Part shown: piece after piece, positions 1 through 6,635 of the stretch
Layout: each line of letters begins with the position of its first letter
How positions within the stretch are numbered: the stretch's first letter is position 1
NCBI GenBank assembly: GCA_030267965.1
Contig: BRYA01000122.1
Span: 1-11,400, forward strand
Length of the DNA: 11,400 nt
Direction of reading: 5' to 3'
From: Triparma columacea
Taxonomy: Eukaryota > Sar > Bolidophyceae > Parmales > Triparmaceae
The notes under the pieces: model-generated
Databases searched by the model: none
What the model was told of the DNA's origin: nothing
What the model saw: the letters and a program-made list of their open reading frames with translations, nothing else
Program-made: the position numbers and the translations under genes

Positions 1-69
1 CCCTAACCCTAACCCTAACCCTAACCCTAACCCTAACCCTAACCCTAACCCTAACCCTAACCCTAACCC
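1..69. repeat. Telomere, CCCTAA/TTAGGG array at the chromosome end
   Basis: Eleven perfect, uninterrupted CCCTAA units fill bases 1-66, followed by CCC (67-69) before unique sequence starts with ACACATT. With the C-rich strand 5' on the left, this is the left end of a linear chromosome, so the window begins at or very near the physical end of an assembled chromosome. The TTAGGG type is shared by animals, fungi and many stramenopiles, including diatoms; land plants and green algae more often have TTTAGGG. No variant units are seen, so the array shown is probably only the inner part of a longer one. Confidence 0.98.
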
Positions 70-465
70 ACACATTATTTCACCTTATACCCTCCTCTCT
101 TCTTCTCTCAACCCATAACTCTTTTCTACAACCACACTCTCCTTCCTTTAATTCATCCCCATACACATCCACTACACTTCCGTTACTCACAAATCACTAT
201 AACACTTCCAAAACTCTCCAAAATTTCATACACATCTACTATACCTCCATTATACTCACAAATCACGTTAACACTCCAACAATACATCTACTACTCTTCC
301 AAATACTCTCAATCTTCTTTTAAAACCCCACAATACATCAACTACACATCTAAAATACTCACAAACTACTTTAATACTCCCACAATACATCTACTACACC
401 TCTACAATATTCCCAACAATAATAAATCAAATCAATTTCTCCTACAAATGCTGCTGCAATATTAG
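70..465. other. Subtelomeric region, almost free of G on this strand
   Basis: There is no gene between the telomere and the end of the first gene. The plus strand is made almost only of A, C and T: from base 1 to 449 I find just two G residues, at 182 and 267. Bases 70-160 are pyrimidine-rich with no clear periodicity. From about 161 the sequence becomes a degenerate tandem repeat, listed separately. If the neighbouring minus-strand gene is transcribed past its stop codon, its 3' UTR would run into this stretch as an almost C-free RNA and then into the telomere. Confidence 0.85.
161..436. repeat. Degenerate ~52-bp subtelomeric tandem repeat, about five copies
   Basis: Copies begin with ATACA(CA)TC at 161, 228, 282, 333 and 385, giving spacings of 67, 54, 51 and 52 bases. 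Shared pieces within copies are ATACATCTACTACAC near the start, a central ATACTCACAAA-like segment, and ACACTCC(A)ACA or ACTCCCACA at the end. The last copy decays after about 430. The copies are diverged enough that a strict repeat finder might miss them. Such satellites next to the telomere are common in eukaryotes. I cannot tell from one chromosome end whether this one is shared with others. Confidence 0.75.
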
Positions 466-650
466 TCACTCCCCATCATCATCCCTCGGCACAACACTGC
501 TTACTTTATATTTCCCACCTCCTACTGCAGGAATATCTCTACCACCATTGCCTCCGTTCATTGCTCTCCTAGTACTTGCTCTCGAAGCAGCTGCTAGACC
601 ACTCTCAGCTTCAGTGCCAACACTTGCTCTCCTGATACTCTCTTTTTTTT
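466..650 (-). CDS. Probable frameshifted C-terminal tail of the START/XK-like protein
   Basis: This open stretch lies in the frame one base away from the main 611-4102 reading frame and meets it at a run of eight A on the coding strand (T8 at 643-650). Read through with one A fewer, the gene would continue after ...GDARKK with a Ser/Arg/Ala-rich, low-complexity basic tail of about 60 residues (SIRRASVGTE, SRASTRRA) and end at TGA at 466-468. In the unshifted frame the protein instead stops 13 residues after the run with a nondescript end. A basic serine-rich tail after the membrane domain looks natural, and SIRRAS resembles a basophilic kinase site. A standalone small protein from the ATG at 681 is less likely, because that ATG lies inside the larger gene. 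This is inference; the alternative is that the gene truly ends at 611. Confidence 0.45.
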
Positions 651-3600
651 CTAGCATCTCCTGCTCCTGGAATGTATTCAACTGGCACTCTAGCTCTCAT
701 TACTTTATCAAACCACTCTGGCTTCTCATCCTCCCATTTCTCCCAGTTTGCCCCTACCCAAGCTTTCACTTCATCTTCTATTGATCTCCAGTGATGTTTT
801 GACATAGCCATGTGCGCAGCCTTTACTCCATCGCCATTTCCTTCTCTAAACCCTTTGATTGTCAATTCTTTACCCTTCTGTAAGCTGTAGAAGGTGCCCC
901 AGTAATTTCTCTCAATGTAAAAGAAAAATACAGCAAACAACAAGACTGTACATGGTATACCTGATCCTACTACTTTCCATGCAAATGTAAGCCGTTCGTC
1001 TGCAACACCTTCTCTTTCAGCTACTAAGATAGCAATTGGAAGACTTCCCATTGTCAACAAAAGTCCAAGCACCCAATACATTCCTCCAAGCTCGTAAGGA
1101 TGCCTGAACTGTACTATAGATGTGAAGTCTGTCACTGCTTTCACCAGTACTCTGATGACAATGCTACTCGCTATTTCTATATTGCCTCCTGCAGCAATCC
1201 AATACCAAAAGTCTCCTCTTAAGACCTTCACCAATAAGTATAGAAGTAGATCGGCTCCAACATAGAGAGAGACCCATCTACCACCAAGTAGCCCTAACAC
1301 AACTATTGTCATGCACCTTATCATAAGCATACCTGCACTAAAGAACATCATTGAACCAAATATGATTGATCGCTTGGTGGGATTTGCAGGCACATACCCA
1401 TAGAAGTCAGGCACTTGCTCTCTCCTCACTGGGTCAGTGTCGAAGTCATAACTAATGGTTGCTGATGCAAAGCCTGTAGTCAGTGCTGAAACTGAAAGTG
1501 AGACCCAAGCTGCATCCGAAGCCTCTCCATCATTTGTTGCAATAGCCATAAGTTGGATAATCACTCCAGGAATGGCTTCAGCAAACATCTCAATACATTT
1601 CATGCCAGTCATCTCGAACATAGGATCAACAGCGTGTCCAGGCTCTTGCTTTTCTCCCTTTGCAACCCTGTAGGCATCAACAGCAGGCTTAAATCCAATT
1701 AATATTGGAAAACACTCCCTAAGCACCCTCAACATTCCCAACTTTTTGTTCTGCACCCAAACGCAAAATATTTGAATCCCCATTGATACCACCAAACTTG
1801 CCATAGACGCCTTAAAGTACCCATACTTCTTATCATCCCAAAACATGTACGTCACATACACATCAGTAAGCAAATCAAACATAGATGTGACAGCCCCTAC
1901 AGTAACTCTAAAAAACAACCCCCACGGAGCTGCTTTTATAACACCCTTCCCTATCTCCACAAACATGCCCTCCATCCATGGAAACTCCTCAAACAGCTCC
2001 CCAACAGCCCTGTTCTGCAATCTCCACACGTCTACCCCGGCCTCAATCACCTTCCTGCTCTTCAAACAAGGCATCAGGTTGTTCCCAATCACCCTTGCCT
2101 CCTTCTCCTCCACACACTCAAGCTTAGTAAATACTGAGCTGTTGAAGCTATACTCACAAAGTCTTGCCCTTTTCAGCAAAGTGACAAACCAAGGGTACTT
2201 CTTCACAACCTCTCTCAAAGCGACATTCTCTTTGCAAACCTCCTCAACATGTCTCTCTCTGTCCTTCCTTGAGTGTGCTCCTCCAAGTTGTCCTCCATCC
2301 CATACCAAATCAGCACCCAAGGCATCTCCAGTCTCCTTAGACATCTCCTTTAAAGGGACAAGGTCAATAAAGTACCGTTGTGCCTCAGCAGCCTCGTCTA
2401 GGTGCCTCTCAAGAGTTGATCTTGTTGCCTCCACACTCACAGAGCTACCAAGATCTACCTTGGTGACAAATTCTACCTTGGTTGTCTTCTCTCCCTTTTT
2501 TGTGAACTTTATTGCAACTTCTTCAGATGCCTGTTGTGCAGCACTTCTATTAGTGTTGCTCACAGCATAACTTCTCTCCATATTCTCCTTTATTGGCTCC
2601 ATTATAATCACAATCATATCTTCACCCATCTTGTGCAGCTTCATCACATTCCAGAACTCCCTGTCTCTATTTTTGACACCTCGTTTTGACTCCAACTTCT
2701 GCCTTCTCCTCAAAACCACTTCCCATGTCCCCTTCTCCCACTCGACAACCCTCTCAACATCTCCTGTTGTTTCTTGATGGACTCTGCTCTCAAAGTCCCA
2801 GAAATAGGCAGCAACTTCCTCCAAACTAGCTCTAACAGTCACTGTTGTCTTTCCCCATCCCTTTCCCTTCCTTTTTACCTTAATCCAGGTATCTGAACCA
2901 GGGAATGCACCTTCAACCTTTTGTTTGCCTTCAAGCTCTATGAACTTGGTATCAAATGTCTCGGTGGACATTTCTTTGATTTTACCTATTCCACTTATTA
3001 TCTCGATCCTTGTTGAAGCATCAATGTCTCTGCTTCTGTCAAACTTCTTTCTCATATCTGAGACAGTTGCAAGAAACCTTGGTGCAATCTTGTTCGTGAT
3101 GGAAGAGAAGAAGACACCACCAAGATCTACCTTTGTTGTGAAAGTGACTGATGTCTGTGGAACATGTCCAACAGAGTCCAGTGGCTCAAACACCCATACG
3201 GTGTGAATGTTCACTAACACATTCCCAGCCTTCACTGGAAAGTCTACCTGAAGTTCATCTGTGTCTGCAACATCAATGATAACTTTGCCATCATCTTGCT
3301 TGAACCAGGTAATTTTACTCCTTCCATCACGAGGAGAAAAACCAGGGAGACCAAGATTCCTTGTTGTGATGTAACAGAAGGTGTGGCCATTCATCTTTTT
3401 AACGTGGTACTCAGTGATCCCTCGCTCCTTTGCCCTCTTTTTAAATGCCCTTGAGTCCAGAATGTACTCGTTTGCAGCACACTCCTCAACACTAGTGTCA
3501 ACTACAGTACTGGCAGAAGCAGTCCCACTGCTTTCCCCATCAACATGAACTAGCTTCATTTTGACCCTCTCATCAGGACTCTTCAAATCATCAAAGTTCT

Positions 3601-4102
3601 CGTCCTCCTTGCACTTCTCATAGAACTCCTTCCCCTTCCTGATTGCATCCTTCTCCTCATCAGTATAATCTTGATGTACATTCTTGATGATGTTGGCAAG
3701 AGAGGCCAGTGCAGCTGTGTCAACCTCTTCATCTTTCTTGAAGGAGTCCCTGAGCACTGCTATCGTACTTAGTACTCGTGGTATTTTTCTGTCGCCAACT
3801 TTCACTGGAATGTGCCCCCCTGTGTCCATGTATTGGGTCAATGTTAGTTTGCATTGGAGAATACCATTATGGTCCTTAATGTTCTTGGCAGTGAGAATGC
3901 CACTTGTTGTAGCTTTTACAAGCTTTCCTAGGTTTTCACCATAGTCTACCTGCTCTTTAGCTGGGACAAACGCTACAGACATGGTGTCATCTTGGTGCCC
4001 TTTTGCCACACATATCTCATTGCAAACTCTCTTTTGTGAAGAGGGAAGGGAAGTTTCTTTATTATAGCAAAAGATTTCTCGTTGGTCCTTTCCTCTCCCC
4101 AT
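611..4102 (-). CDS. START-module / XK-related-like polytopic membrane protein, 3' (C-terminal) part
   Basis: This is a 1163-residue open frame without introns. The first ~37 residues, up to about position 3990, are probably a shadow of the upstream frame; real coding resumes at DDTMSVAFVPAKEQ. Residues ~173-365 and ~405-585 look like START-like lipid-binding modules. The first is preceded by the linker KSPDERVKM, and both contain a TKVDLGG/S motif. Residues ~725-1065 hold about nine or ten hydrophobic segments. Within them FDLLTDVY, a segment ending IQIFCVW, LRECFPILIG, then IEMFAEAIPGVIIQL and AAWVSLSVSALTTGF follow, in order and spacing, the layout of XK-related (XKR) proteins, a family that includes caspase-activated phospholipid scramblases. 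The C-terminal ~100 residues are Trp/Lys-rich (WRSIEDEVKAWVGANWEKW). A role in lipid binding and bilayer lipid movement is inferred. The XKR link is by eye and at fold level only. The frame is linked to 3973-6141 by an apparent one-base shift and probably continues to 466. Confidence 0.75.
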   Translation of the reverse strand: MGRGKDQREIFCYNKETSLPSSQKRVCNEICVAKGHQDDTMSVAFVPAKEQVDYGENLGKLVKATTSGILTAKNIKDHNGILQCKLTLTQYMDTGGHIPVKVGDRKIPRVLSTIAVLRDSFKKDEEVDTAALASLANIIKNVHQDYTDEEKDAIRKGKEFYEKCKEDENFDDLKSPDERVKMKLVHVDGESSGTASASTVVDTSVEECAANEYILDSRAFKKRAKERGITEYHVKKMNGHTFCYITTRNLGLPGFSPRDGRSKITWFKQDDGKVIIDVADTDELQVDFPVKAGNVLVNIHTVWVFEPLDSVGHVPQTSVTFTTKVDLGGVFFSSITNKIAPRFLATVSDMRKKFDRSRDIDASTRIEIISGIGKIKEMSTETFDTKFIELEGKQKVEGAFPGSDTWIKVKRKGKGWGKTTVTVRASLEEVAAYFWDFESRVHQETTGDVERVVEWEKGTWEVVLRRRQKLESKRGVKNRDREFWNVMKLHKMGEDMIVIIMEPIKENMERSYAVSNTNRSAAQQASEEVAIKFTKKGEKTTKVEFVTKVDLGSSVSVEATRSTLERHLDEAAEAQRYFIDLVPLKEMSKETGDALGADLVWDGGQLGGAHSRKDRERHVEEVCKENVALREVVKKYPWFVTLLKRARLCEYSFNSSVFTKLECVEEKEARVIGNNLMPCLKSRKVIEAGVDVWRLQNRAVGELFEEFPWMEGMFVEIGKGVIKAAPWGLFFRVTVGAVTSMFDLLTDVYVTYMFWDDKKYGYFKASMASLVVSMGIQIFCVWVQNKKLGMLRVLRECFPILIGFKPAVDAYRVAKGEKQEPGHAVDPMFEMTGMKCIEMFAEAIPGVIIQLMAIATNDGEASDAAWVSLSVSALTTGFASATISYDFDTDPVRREQVPDFYGYVPANPTKRSIIFGSMMFFSAGMLMIRCMTIVVLGLLGGRWVSLYVGADLLLYLLVKVLRGDFWYWIAAGGNIEIASSIVIRVLVKAVTDFTSIVQFRHPYELGGMYWVLGLLLTMGSLPIAILVAEREGVADERLTFAWKVVGSGIPCTVLLFAVFFFYIERNYWGTFYSLQKGKELTIKGFREGNGDGVKAAHMAMSKHHWRSIEDEVKAWVGANWEKWEDEKPEWFDKVMRARVPVEYIPGAGDARKKREYQESKCWH
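3973..4003 (-). other. Frame break in the START/XK-like gene, with an X-XXY-YYZ-shaped heptamer
   Basis: On the coding strand the upstream frame reads ...VWQKGTK then MTPCL-stop, while the frame one base back reads DDTMSVAF and stays open for about 1,100 codons. The simplest account is loss of one G in what was AAG-GAT, near 3990-3991, either in the genome or in the assembly. The sequence 4003-3997 reads A-AAG-GGC in the upstream frame. This has the general shape of a -1 ribosomal slippery heptamer, although GGG in the second triplet is a weak choice. No downstream stem-loop or pseudoknot was established. Confidence 0.7.
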
Positions 4103-6141
4103 TCCCTTAACTCCAGCCTTGCAGGGTTCCCTTCCTCGTGGCTCATTACCATCCTCTCCCTGCTGCAGTACTCAAAGAACCAAGCAACTGCTTCCTCGGC
4201 TGAGCAGTCGGCTACACACTCGGCTCTTCCAAAACCAAGTGTCTTTTTTCCTTTCTCCTGCTGCTTGTACTTGATCTCCATCTTCACTCCCTCATGAGGT
4301 GACTTGAGAGGCCCCCACCCTCCTTCCTCCTCCCCACCAAAGAGCTCCTCCAACTCCCCAAACACCTTCTTCTGGTCCTCCACCAACTCAACACCCTCCC
4401 TCATCCTCTCCACCAATGTCCCCCTGACCTCAGCATCAACCTTCTTCCCGTTCCTCCTAAACTTCTCCTGCAACCTGTTGGCCTCAACAAGCTCATTCTT
4501 TGTTAGGTAGTCAATTGCTCTTTCCATCACTGTCTTACGAATGCCACTAAATTTCAGGTCAACTGTTTGAATACGTGTCACCCTACAGACATTTGGGGCA
4601 ACCTCGACCATGATGTAGATTCCTCTTGTTACTCCAACTACAAAGCCGTCCTTGCTAAGGTTGGTGAAGCTTGCCCCATAATATTCACGCAAAGGCACAA
4701 ATCCTAGCGTGTATGCAGTCTGGCCATTCTCAAGTTTGACTTCCTTCCACGCGAACCACATCTCAAATAGTCGGTTGGTGGTGGCAGGGACCTTCACGCC
4801 CAAATGATAGTGCATGCTTCTAGTTCCCTCGAAATCATTCCTGAGAACCCTTGGTAAGTTCCCATTATATTTGAAGTGCTCCTCTGACCACTCATATTTG
4901 TCAAGCACAAATAGCTCTTCCAACAAACCCTTTGCCGACTTGTCCACATTGACCCCAAAGGCTGCCCACACATTGTCCCCCTCTCTCCACTGGAACTTGT
5001 CAATGCCCTCCTTGAGTGTTCCCTTGATTCTTTTCCCTTTTGTTTGAAGTTCCTTCTCTAGCCTCCCAACCCTCTCCAACATTGCGTCCTCCTCTCTTGT
5101 CAAAGGCGGTGCCCTCGGCATGATCTCCTCCACAAAGTGCATCTTCCTCCGCTCATCAATGACATCAGGCTGCCTAAACTTCTTCCCGACCTCCTCCATA
5201 ATTTCCTTTACTGCTGCATACACAGCCTTGACATCTCCCTTCTTGGTCTTGCCACTGTTCCCGCCGTCAACACTAGATCTCCTGGATCTCAAACTCTTAA
5301 AGCTTTTGAATGTGCTAACATCTACTTCTGATTTCGTCTCTGTTGCTCTCTCCTCTGCCTTAAGAGTTCCCACCACGGTGACTGCAGTTTGTCCAAACTC
5401 AAAGTCAGTGAAGCTGAGCTCCCCATCAATGACACCTCGTTTGACAGTCTTGGTCTTTATTGGCGCTAGAATCTCAACAAGCATCGCAGCTGCCTCATCA
5501 GAAAGATCGTCCTCATCAAGGGGTGTCAACTCCATAATGCTCGTCGATTCGTGGGGGGAGACAACACTGATGTCGAGGAGAAAATCGACAAACTTATTCC
5601 TGCTGCCGTAGTGCTGCCAGTAGACGAGTCTGTGAATGACTCCTTCCTCTTCGTCATACTCTTGGAGGGTCTTCCTTCGGAACTTGCCCTGCTCACAATC
5701 GGTGAGGATATAGTCAACGATCTTGTCGTGCTTGTCGTGGAAAACACCGGCGAGCCCTAAAACTTTCACATCGTTGCCGGTGGAAGTGTCTATGAGGCCT
5801 TCAACTGCTCCTCTCTCCTCAAGAAGCTTCACAAGTTTGCCTTGCTCGGGTCCAAGAGCTGCGTAATCGATATCTACGGTGCCATGTATTGCGGAGGGTG
5901 TGTGATTGGAGCCTGAAGGGGGGCCGGTTGTCTTCAGCAGAACATTATCGTACTCCTTCGACGCGTTGTCATCTGGTTGACTACCATCACCGGGAGGAGC
6001 CTCTTGGTCTGGAGCATCAATCCTGCGGGGAGGCTTCTCCTCCTCCATGCCTTTGAAAGAGAGATCTTCGCGATCGCTTCCCCCGCGTTGGTCCGTTGAC
6101 GATCCAATTCCCTCGCTGAGTTCTATGACGCGGCGATCCAT
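3973..6141 (-). CDS. START-module / XK-related-like membrane protein, 5' (N-terminal) part
   Basis: This 722-residue open frame starts at ATG 6141 (context AGC-ATG-G, with A at -3 and G at +4). Residues 1-90 are hydrophilic, probably disordered, and rich in Asp, Glu, Pro and Gly. Residues ~90-260 may be a first, divergent START-like module (KHDKIVDYIL, RLVYWQHYGS). Residues ~270-365 are a charged linker with a serine/arginine patch (SFKSLRSRRSSVD) and a helical stretch. Residues ~365-560 are a clear module of the START type seen in large stramenopile proteins (DKFQWREGDNVWAAFGVNVD, LGFVPLREYYGASF, ending LVEANRLQEKFRRNGKKVD). A third module begins at KSPHEGVKMEIKY (~613) and is cut by the stop at 3973, ten bases after the expected continuation into the 611-4102 frame. 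No signal peptide is seen. Together the pieces would give a protein of ~1,850-1,900 residues. Function is inferred to be lipid binding; no experimentally known orthologue comes to mind. Confidence 0.78.
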   Translation of the reverse strand: MDRRVIELSEGIGSSTDQRGGSDREDLSFKGMEEEKPPRRIDAPDQEAPPGDGSQPDDNASKEYDNVLLKTTGPPSGSNHTPSAIHGTVDIDYAALGPEQGKLVKLLEERGAVEGLIDTSTGNDVKVLGLAGVFHDKHDKIVDYILTDCEQGKFRRKTLQEYDEEEGVIHRLVYWQHYGSRNKFVDFLLDISVVSPHESTSIMELTPLDEDDLSDEAAAMLVEILAPIKTKTVKRGVIDGELSFTDFEFGQTAVTVVGTLKAEERATETKSEVDVSTFKSFKSLRSRRSSVDGGNSGKTKKGDVKAVYAAVKEIMEEVGKKFRQPDVIDERRKMHFVEEIMPRAPPLTREEDAMLERVGRLEKELQTKGKRIKGTLKEGIDKFQWREGDNVWAAFGVNVDKSAKGLLEELFVLDKYEWSEEHFKYNGNLPRVLRNDFEGTRSMHYHLGVKVPATTNRLFEMWFAWKEVKLENGQTAYTLGFVPLREYYGASFTNLSKDGFVVGVTRGIYIMVEVAPNVCRVTRIQTVDLKFSGIRKTVMERAIDYLTKNELVEANRLQEKFRRNGKKVDAEVRGTLVERMREGVELVEDQKKVFGELEELFGGEEEGGWGPLKSPHEGVKMEIKYKQQEKGKKTLGFGRAECVADCSAEEAVAWFFEYCSRERMVMSHEEGNPARLELREWGEERTNEKSFAIIKKLPFPLHKREFAMRYVWQKGTKMTPCL

Positions 6142-6202
6142 GCTACCTCTGCAGATTTCTCAAACCTAGAGGAAAGATGTTAAGCGGGGAGGGGGCAAGA
6201 TG

Positions 6203-6217
6203 AGTTAGTTACTAACT
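6203..6217. promoter_or_regulatory. 15-bp perfect palindrome upstream of the START/XK-like gene
   Basis: The sequence AGTTAGT-T-ACTAACT is a perfect inverted repeat around one base, about 60-75 bases before the ATG at 6141. It could be a binding site for a dimeric regulator. One arm could equally be the branch point (ACTAAC) of the proposed leader intron, in which case the symmetry may be chance. Confidence 0.35.
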
Positions 6218-6270
6218 TAAATATTGAATACGACCGGTCCTCTGAGGGAAATTAATCCAAAAAAGACGAC

Positions 6271-6278
6271 GACGTCAT
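6271..6278 (-). promoter_or_regulatory. CRE-like (bZIP) element
   Basis: GACGTCAT on the plus strand gives ATGACGTC on the coding strand of the START/XK-like gene, seven of the eight bases of the palindromic cAMP-response element TGACGTCA. It sits about 130 bases upstream of the ATG within a run of GAC repeats. TGACGT-type elements bound by bZIP factors are known to control CO2/cAMP-responsive genes in diatoms. Function here is unproven, and a match this short is expected by chance now and then. Confidence 0.3.
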
Positions 6279-6635
6279 CCAAAAACACACGACATGTTTC
6301 ATGAACCCCCCCTCCTTGGCCTCTTGCCATCTCCATCTCGGGCCACTTTGCAAATCACATCACTCCACGCGTAAAAAGAGCTTTTGCGTCAAATAACTCT
6401 TGGTCGTTCCCCGTCTCCCTCGTCTTAACTCACTTTTGTGTTGATTCGTGTTGTTCAAGGTGAGAGATTTGCTTGAGAATTTGCCCACCTGTTGTTGTTC
6501 TTCAAGGTCGTTAGGGTCCTAAATAAAAATTACTGTGAAAAAATCATTTCTTTACAAAGCCTTTTATCCGAATTTATGCTAGCCCCTCTCTTCGTGTTCT
6601 TATCATCCCCTTTACCTTCCCCCCCTCCCTTCCTT

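Larger units (their letters stand above)
6142..6635. other. Intergenic region: upstream of the START/XK-like gene, downstream of EF-Ts
   Basis: No reading frame here resembles a protein. On the minus strand, leading into the ATG at 6141, I see a possible leader intron: a strong donor A|GTGAGT at 6433-6428, a branch-point-like TAACTAAC just before a C/T-rich tract, and an acceptor TTTCCTCTAG ending at 6166. That would be 268 bases, longer than the other introns in the window. A palindrome and a CRE-like site are listed separately. The end nearer EF-Ts is A/T-rich (6520-6590) and must hold its 3' UTR; I found no AATAAA on the minus strand there. Confidence 0.4.

Noticed and set aside
161..436. 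The subtelomeric repeats as a CRISPR-like array.
   Set aside because: Repeats are degenerate, with no constant repeat/unique spacer alternation, and the context is a eukaryotic telomere.
1845..2570. A 241-codon open frame on the plus strand opposite the START/XK-like gene.
   Set aside because: It is rich in Ser, Thr and Leu, shows no domain-like pattern, and lies antisense to a frame with clear START and membrane features; it is a shadow of that gene's codon bias.
3990..4102. The ATG at 4102 as the true start of a separate 1163-residue gene.
   Set aside because: The first ~37 residues do not resemble a protein start, and the upstream frame over the same bases carries the continuing START module. 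One gene with a frame break explains more.
5120..5611. A 163-codon plus-strand open frame opposite the N-terminal START region.
   Set aside because: Low-complexity Ser/Leu composition typical of an antisense shadow; the minus-strand frame here is the real one.
6461..6470. A plus-strand donor-like TTCAAG|GTGAGAG suggesting a divergent plus-strand transcript.
   Set aside because: No open frame or acceptor with coding sequence follows on the plus strand; a six-base match is expected by chance.
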